DNA of 38,051 nt from Candidatus Choladousia intestinavium (GTDB lineage: Bacteria > Bacillota > Clostridia > Lachnospirales > Lachnospiraceae), in NCBI GenBank assembly GCA_018712785.1, contig DVGK01000108.1, positions 1-38,051 of the forward strand, written 5' to 3'. Below are positions 33,957 through 38,051 of the stretch, one piece after another (the stretch's first letter is position 1; each line of letters opens with the position of its first letter). The position numbers were made by a program, and so were the translations under genes. The notes under the pieces are model-generated. The model was not told the DNA's origin. It worked only from the letters and a program-made list of their open reading frames with translations, and did not search any database.

Positions 33957-36173
33957 ATGCTAAAAGACGGGATGTTTATACAAAACAGATATGAAATCAT
34001 TTCGCGTATCGGTTCTGGCGGAATGGCGGATGTATATAAGGCCAAGGATCATAAACTGAACCGCTTTGTCGCAGTTAAGGTATTAAAAAAGGAATACAGG
34101 GAAGATAAGGGATTTATTACCAAATTTCGGGTGGAGGCCCAGTCGGCGGCGGGGCTGGCCCATGCCAATATTGTGAATATCTATGATGTGGGTGAGGAAG
34201 CAGGTATTTACTATATTGTTATGGAACTGGTGGAAGGGATTACCTTAAAAGAATATATCCGCAAGAAAGGGCGTCTTTCTGTGCGGGAGGCCACCAGCAT
34301 TGCTCTGCAGATATCAGCCGGACTGGAAGCGGCTCACAACAATGGAATCATTCATCGGGACGTAAAGCCTCAGAATATTATTATTTCAACAGACGGCAAG
34401 GTGAAGGTGGCAGATTTCGGTATTGCCAGAGTCTCCACATCTGATACAATCAATTCAAATGTAATGGGCTCCGTTCACTACAGTTCTCCGGAGCAGTGCC
34501 GGGGAGGCTACAGTGACGGAAAAAGCGACATCTACTCCCTGGGGATTACCATGTATGAGATGCTTACGGGACACGTGCCCTTTGACGGGGACACAGCAGT
34601 TTCAGTGGCGATTCAGCATCTTCAGGATGAGTTTAAGGGGCCTAAGGAAGAGGTGCCGGAAATTCCTGTGAGCACGAACCAGATCGTTCTGAAATGCACC
34701 CAGAAAAGTCCGGACCGGCGTTATGCCAATATGACGGAACTGATCCGGGACCTCAGGGAATCACTGGTGAATCCGGACGGGAATTTTGTGCAGCAGCAGG
34801 AGACGGACAACACATCCAGAACGATCGTGATGCCAAGGGATGAGCTGGAGCAGCTCAGCGCGGAGCGGAATCTTCCTTCCTACGATGATTCTCTGAATGT
34901 GGGGGCGGCGGCAGATCTCCACGGGCAGGAAGCCAGGGAGGATCCGAACCGGGCTTACCAGCCGGGAAGCTATTATCAGAAGAGCGGCTACCAGGAGGTT
35001 CCCGGCGGCAGAGGCGGCTATCGTCAGGAGGACTGGGAGGACGGCTACAGTGCGGAAGAAAAGCCGGCTTACGATCCCTATTACGACGCCTACGATGATC
35101 CCAGCGACTATGGGTTCGCCGAGGATTCCTACGAGACGGTTGCCAGAGACAAAAAGAGCAAAAGAACCCTGCACAGAGATCCGGACAGGGAGATGGGGAT
35201 CAATCCCAAGCTTGAGAAAGCAGTAACCGTTGGGGGAATCATCGTGGCGGTTATTATCGGCTGTGTCTTTCTGGCTCTGCTGGCCCAGGCTCTCGGCGTA
35301 TTCAATTTCGGGGAGCGCAGAAGAGAGACCGAGACAGAAACGCAGACAGAGGCAGTCACAGAATCCGAGACAGAGGAGACAGAGGAAGAGACCCGGGAAA
35401 CCCAGGAGTCGGAGCAGAGTGAAAGCTCAGAGGGGATCGTTCTTACAGATCTGAGCAATCAGGAGCAGAGCCAGGCCCAGGCGTTCCTTCTTACCCAGGG
35501 GCTGCAGTATCAGGTGGACAATACCCAGTACAATGACAGCGTGGCGGCCGGCTATGTGATTTCGACGGATCCGGAGCCGGGAACCACACTTCAGCCCGGC
35601 GATACGGTGACCCTGTATGTAAGCCAGGGGTCGCAGTCGGATGTTTCCTATGTGACCGTGCCGGATTTTGAATGGTGGACGGCGGAGCGGGCCACAGAGT
35701 CTCTGGAAATGATCGGACTTTACGCGGCGTATGAGTATGAGGCCAGCAGCGAAGTCCTGGAGGATTTTGTCATACGGCAGGATCCGGCGGGGAATAGCCA
35801 GGTGCCTGTGGGAAGCACCGTAACCCTGGTGGTAAGCACAGGAGCCTCCGGGGCAGACACCTCAGCGGAGAGCAGCAGCACGGAAAGCGGCCAGAACAGC
35901 GTCACCATTAACTCCGGCAGTTCCTGGGAGTGCAATGCTTCCCTGGATACGCCGGAAGGCTATACCGGTCAGCCTGTGCGCATCACTCTGGTTCAGGAGG
36001 GGCAGGCCACCACTGTCTTTGAAGGGCAGACCACCTTCCCCTATACCCTGAACGTGCGGGGGGCGGAGGGAGTGACTACAGGAACCGCATATGTCTATCT
36101 TCTTGACCCGACTACAGGAGAGGTGACCAGTACCATTGAATACCCGGGAATCATATTTAGTCAGGTGAATTGA
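33957..36173 (+). CDS. prkC: PASTA-domain Ser/Thr protein kinase
   Basis: 738 residues from ATG 33957, six bases after GGGGA; the ATG at 33951 would add two residues. It senses wall fragments and phosphorylates regulators of growth and wall synthesis. The cytoplasmic kinase domain (about 10-270) has the loop IGSGGMADVY, the AVKVL lysine, HRDVKPQN and DFGIAR. An acidic, Tyr-rich linker follows, then one membrane helix (about 421-446) and a Thr/Glu tract. Two PASTA repeats (about 495-565 and 566-635) follow, and a C-terminal beta domain of about 90 residues. Two PASTA units is fewer than the three or more common in the family. The stop overlaps the rsgA start by one base. Confidence 0.95.
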   Translation: MLKDGMFIQNRYEIISRIGSGGMADVYKAKDHKLNRFVAVKVLKKEYREDKGFITKFRVEAQSAAGLAHANIVNIYDVGEEAGIYYIVMELVEGITLKEYIRKKGRLSVREATSIALQISAGLEAAHNNGIIHRDVKPQNIIISTDGKVKVADFGIARVSTSDTINSNVMGSVHYSSPEQCRGGYSDGKSDIYSLGITMYEMLTGHVPFDGDTAVSVAIQHLQDEFKGPKEEVPEIPVSTNQIVLKCTQKSPDRRYANMTELIRDLRESLVNPDGNFVQQQETDNTSRTIVMPRDELEQLSAERNLPSYDDSLNVGAAADLHGQEAREDPNRAYQPGSYYQKSGYQEVPGGRGGYRQEDWEDGYSAEEKPAYDPYYDAYDDPSDYGFAEDSYETVARDKKSKRTLHRDPDREMGINPKLEKAVTVGGIIVAVIIGCVFLALLAQALGVFNFGERRRETETETQTEAVTESETEETEEETRETQESEQSESSEGIVLTDLSNQEQSQAQAFLLTQGLQYQVDNTQYNDSVAAGYVISTDPEPGTTLQPGDTVTLYVSQGSQSDVSYVTVPDFEWWTAERATESLEMIGLYAAYEYEASSEVLEDFVIRQDPAGNSQVPVGSTVTLVVSTGASGADTSAESSSTESGQNSVTINSGSSWECNASLDTPEGYTGQPVRITLVQEGQATTVFEGQTTFPYTLNVRGAEGVTTGTAYVYLLDPTTGEVTSTIEYPGIIFSQVN

Positions 36174-37072
36174 TGGAGGGAAAAATTTTAAAAGGAATTG
36201 GGGGATTCTACTATGTCCACGGGGAGGACGGGGAAGTCTACGCCTGCAGGGCGAAGGGAATCTTCCGGAAAGAAAAGATCAAGCCTCTGGTAGGCGATAA
36301 CGTAGAGATCACGGTTCTGGATGTTCAGGATAAAGAAGGAAGCCTGGTGAGAATTTTTCCCAGGAAGAATCAGCTTTACCGGCCGACTGCGGCCAATGTG
36401 GATCAGGCAGTTGTGATTTTTGCAGCGGCCAGTCCAAAACCGAACCTGAATCTGCTGGACCGTTTCCTGATTGCCATGGAACAGCAGCGGATACCGGTGA
36501 TTATCTGTATCAATAAGGCAGATCTTGCCGAACAGGGAGAGCTGGACCGGATTGGTGAGATATACAGGGACTGCGGAAGCAGGATCCTGTTTCTCAGTGT
36601 GGCGAAAATGCAGGGAACGGATCAGATCCGCCCGCTGCTGGCCGGCAAAACCACGATAGTGGCAGGGCCTTCGGGAGTGGGGAAATCCTCTCTGACCAAC
36701 CTTCTCCAGTCAGGAGTTCAGATGGAGGTAGGAGAGGTGAGCCGGAAGATTGACCGGGGACGGCATACCACCCGCCATACCCAGCTGATCACCATAGGCG
36801 AGGATACGTACTTCCTGGATACGCCGGGATTCAGCTCCCTCTACCTGGACGGAATTGAATATGAACAGGTGAAAGAATACTTCCATGAGTTCTCACCCTA
36901 TGAAGGAACCTGCAGATTCCAGGGATGTCTGCATCTGCAGGAGCCGGACTGCCAGGTGAAGCAGGCGGTCCGGGAAGGGAAGATACATCCGGACCGGTAT
37001 GAGAGCTACGTGATGATAGCGGAGGAGCTGAAGAGGCAGAAAAAAAACTACGGACCCCGTCGGGAACAGTAA
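36173..37072 (+). CDS. rsgA: Ribosome small subunit-dependent GTPase A
   Basis: 299 residues. It is a late 30S assembly factor with GTPase activity stimulated by the small subunit. The circularly permuted G-domain order is visible: NKAD (about 114-117) precedes GPSGVGKSS (about 165-173) and DTPG (about 216-219). The N-terminal OB fold (about 1-65) and the C-terminal zinc motif (Cys, then GCLHLQEPDC) complete the family. The start is ATG 36173, overlapping the prkC stop as TGATG; the TTG just before it is not needed. Co-translation with prkC is likely. Confidence 0.96.
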   Translation: MEGKILKGIGGFYYVHGEDGEVYACRAKGIFRKEKIKPLVGDNVEITVLDVQDKEGSLVRIFPRKNQLYRPTAANVDQAVVIFAAASPKPNLNLLDRFLIAMEQQRIPVIICINKADLAEQGELDRIGEIYRDCGSRILFLSVAKMQGTDQIRPLLAGKTTIVAGPSGVGKSSLTNLLQSGVQMEVGEVSRKIDRGRHTTRHTQLITIGEDTYFLDTPGFSSLYLDGIEYEQVKEYFHEFSPYEGTCRFQGCLHLQEPDCQVKQAVREGKIHPDRYESYVMIAEELKRQKKNYGPRREQ

Positions 37073-37093
37073 CGGTTGGTTTGATATTTGTCT

Positions 37094-37134
37094 GCTTCCC
37101 ACAGTCCGGCCGGAGGATTTTCCTCTCTGGAAGC
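37094..37134 (+). promoter_or_regulatory. Hairpin in the rsgA-rpe gap
   Basis: GCTTCC (37094-37099) pairs with GGAAGC (37129-37134), enclosing GAGGA-TTT-TCCTC (37113-37125). No T run follows. A smaller stem (37183-37187 with 37193-37197) sits just before the rpe ribosome binding site. Their role is unknown. Confidence 0.3.
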
Positions 37135-37207
37135 GGGCAGAGGTGTGAGGCGGACATGCAGGCAGTGAATTATACAGAGTAAGCCGCGGGATGCGGCGGG
37201 AGGGAAT

Positions 37208-37876
37208 ATGAGCAGAAAAAAAATTTTGGCGCCGTCTATTTTATCCGCCGATTTTAAGCATCTGGAGGAGGAGATCCAGGCTGCGGTGTCCGCAGGCGCA
37301 GAGTATCTTCATATTGATGTAATGGACGGTATGTTCGTTCCAAGCATTTCTTTTGGAATGCCGGTGATTTCTTCGATCCGGAATGCTACGGACTGCTTTT
37401 TTGATGTACATTTGATGATTGAGGATCCGGACCGGTATATTGACGCCTTTGCGGCCTGCGGAGCGGACGGGATTACAGTTCACGCGGAGGCTACAAAACA
37501 CCTTCACAGAAGTATCCAGTCCATTAAGAGCAAGGGCTTGAAGGCAGGAGTAGCGTTGAATCCTGCCACGCCTCTTTCCGCGCTGGACTACGTGCTGGGG
37601 GATATAGACATGGCCCTGATTATGACGGTAAACCCAGGATTCGGCGGACAGGCCTATATTCCGGCTATGACAGAGAAGATCCGGACGCTCAGGGAGAAGG
37701 CGAATCGGCTGGGACTGGATCTGGATATTGAGGTGGACGGCGGGATCAAGCTTTCTACCATCCGGCAGGTTCTGCAGGCAGGGGCAAACGTCTGTGTGGC
37801 CGGGTCGGCTGTTTTTAATGAAGACACCAAAGGGAGCGCCCAGGCTCTTCTGAAAATTATGCGGGAAGAAGCATAA
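37208..37876 (+). CDS. rpe: Ribulose-phosphate 3-epimerase
   Basis: 222 residues. It interconverts ribulose 5-phosphate and xylulose 5-phosphate in the pentose phosphate pathway. The TIM-barrel motifs are LSADFKHLEEE (about 11-21), HIDVMDGMFVP (about 36-46), DVHLMIEDP, VNPGFGGQ (about 141-148) and the phosphate-binding EVDGGI (about 176-181). The metal and catalytic His and Asp residues are all present. The start is the ATG at 37208 behind GGGAGGG. It is the last gene of the run, and rsgA upstream is its usual neighbour in Firmicutes. Confidence 0.97.
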   Translation: MSRKKILAPSILSADFKHLEEEIQAAVSAGAEYLHIDVMDGMFVPSISFGMPVISSIRNATDCFFDVHLMIEDPDRYIDAFAACGADGITVHAEATKHLHRSIQSIKSKGLKAGVALNPATPLSALDYVLGDIDMALIMTVNPGFGGQAYIPAMTEKIRTLREKANRLGLDLDIEVDGGIKLSTIRQVLQAGANVCVAGSAVFNEDTKGSAQALLKIMREEA

Positions 37877-37922
37877 AAAGGGCGACAAACTTATCGACAG
37901 GATTCGCAAAAAGAAAATTTTG

Positions 37923-37956
37923 TTTTTTGGGAAAACCCCTGGTTTTCCCGAAAAAA
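37923..37956. terminator. Long A/T-flanked hairpin after rpe, possibly bidirectional
   Basis: Perfect nine-pair stem (37929-37937 with 37941-37949), CCT loop. Six T on the left (37923-37928) can pair with six A on the right (37951-37956), with one bulged G. It would serve a gene converging from the right as well. Confidence 0.6.
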
Positions 37957-37963
37957 TTTCAGC

Positions 37964-37991
37964 CGCGTCTTTTTGAAAGGCGCGTTTTTTT
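37964..37991 (+). terminator. Rho-independent terminator of the murE-rpe run
   Basis: CGCGTCTTT (37964-37972), TTG loop, AAAGGCGCG (37976-37984), nine pairs with one wobble, then seven T (37985-37991). Bases after it (to 38051) hold no recognisable gene. Confidence 0.9.
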
Positions 37992-38051
37992 ACTTTATAG
38001 GAAATTCCGAGCTTTAAAGAATCAAAAGAAAACAAGAGTTCACCGAACATA

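Noticed and set aside
37241-38050. A 269-codon minus-strand frame running to the window edge
   Set aside because: It is opposite rpe and both terminator hairpins, with no family resemblance.

Overview
The window is a piece of chromosome from a Gram-positive anaerobe of the Clostridia, most likely a Lachnospiraceae member. The grounds are strong AGGAGG-type ribosome binding sites, a DAP-type MurE, the gene order murE-priA-def-fmt-(M48-like zinc peptidase)-rsmB-rlmN-prpC-prkC-rsgA-rpe, a GltBD pair, and many surface proteins with long Thr/Glu-rich stalks. The genus cannot be fixed from sequence alone. No tRNA, rRNA, CRISPR array, insertion sequence or phage gene was seen.

Layout. (1) 1-5924: the 3' part of an AAA/DUF4143 ATPase, an HD-domain protein, an anchored protein joining a zinc amidase to a class A beta-lactamase-like serine hydrolase, and a GH31 glycosidase. 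(2) 6011-7969: a divergent pair, a Crp/Fnr-type regulator (minus) and an MFS transporter (plus). Their promoters overlap and one operator-like dyad sits between them. (3) 7998-15962: an envelope locus with a transmembrane Ser/Thr kinase behind a structured leader, a very large Thr/Glu-stalk surface protein, a Gly/Ser-repeat protein ending in a YARHG-like domain, a TcaA-like anchored protein and a CPBP membrane protease. (4) 16196-22401: gltB-gltD with its own promoter and terminator. (5) 22519-24428: a chimeric gene whose AT-rich 5' two thirds encode a Fic domain and whose GC-richer 3' third encodes an MnmM/YtqB-type tRNA methyltransferase, convergent with a SmtB/CadC-type ArsR repressor. (6) 24602-37991: an 11-gene co-directional housekeeping run from the murE promoter to a strong terminator after rpe.

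How the parts work together. The last run joins wall precursor synthesis (MurE), replication restart (PriA), protein N-terminal formylation and deformylation (Fmt, Def), rRNA modification (RsmB, RlmN), ribosome assembly (RsgA) and the wall-sensing PrkC/PrpC kinase-phosphatase pair. Region 3 holds a second Ser/Thr kinase together with envelope proteins and may be a separate surface-sensing system. GltBD makes glutamate from glutamine and 2-oxoglutarate.

Most worth a second look: the Fic-MnmM fusion with its composition step, the kinase/surface locus with its RBS-masking leader and CTG start, the amidase plus serine-hydrolase fusion, and the Crp/MFS switch region whose operator lies at -41.5 of one promoter and just downstream of the other.
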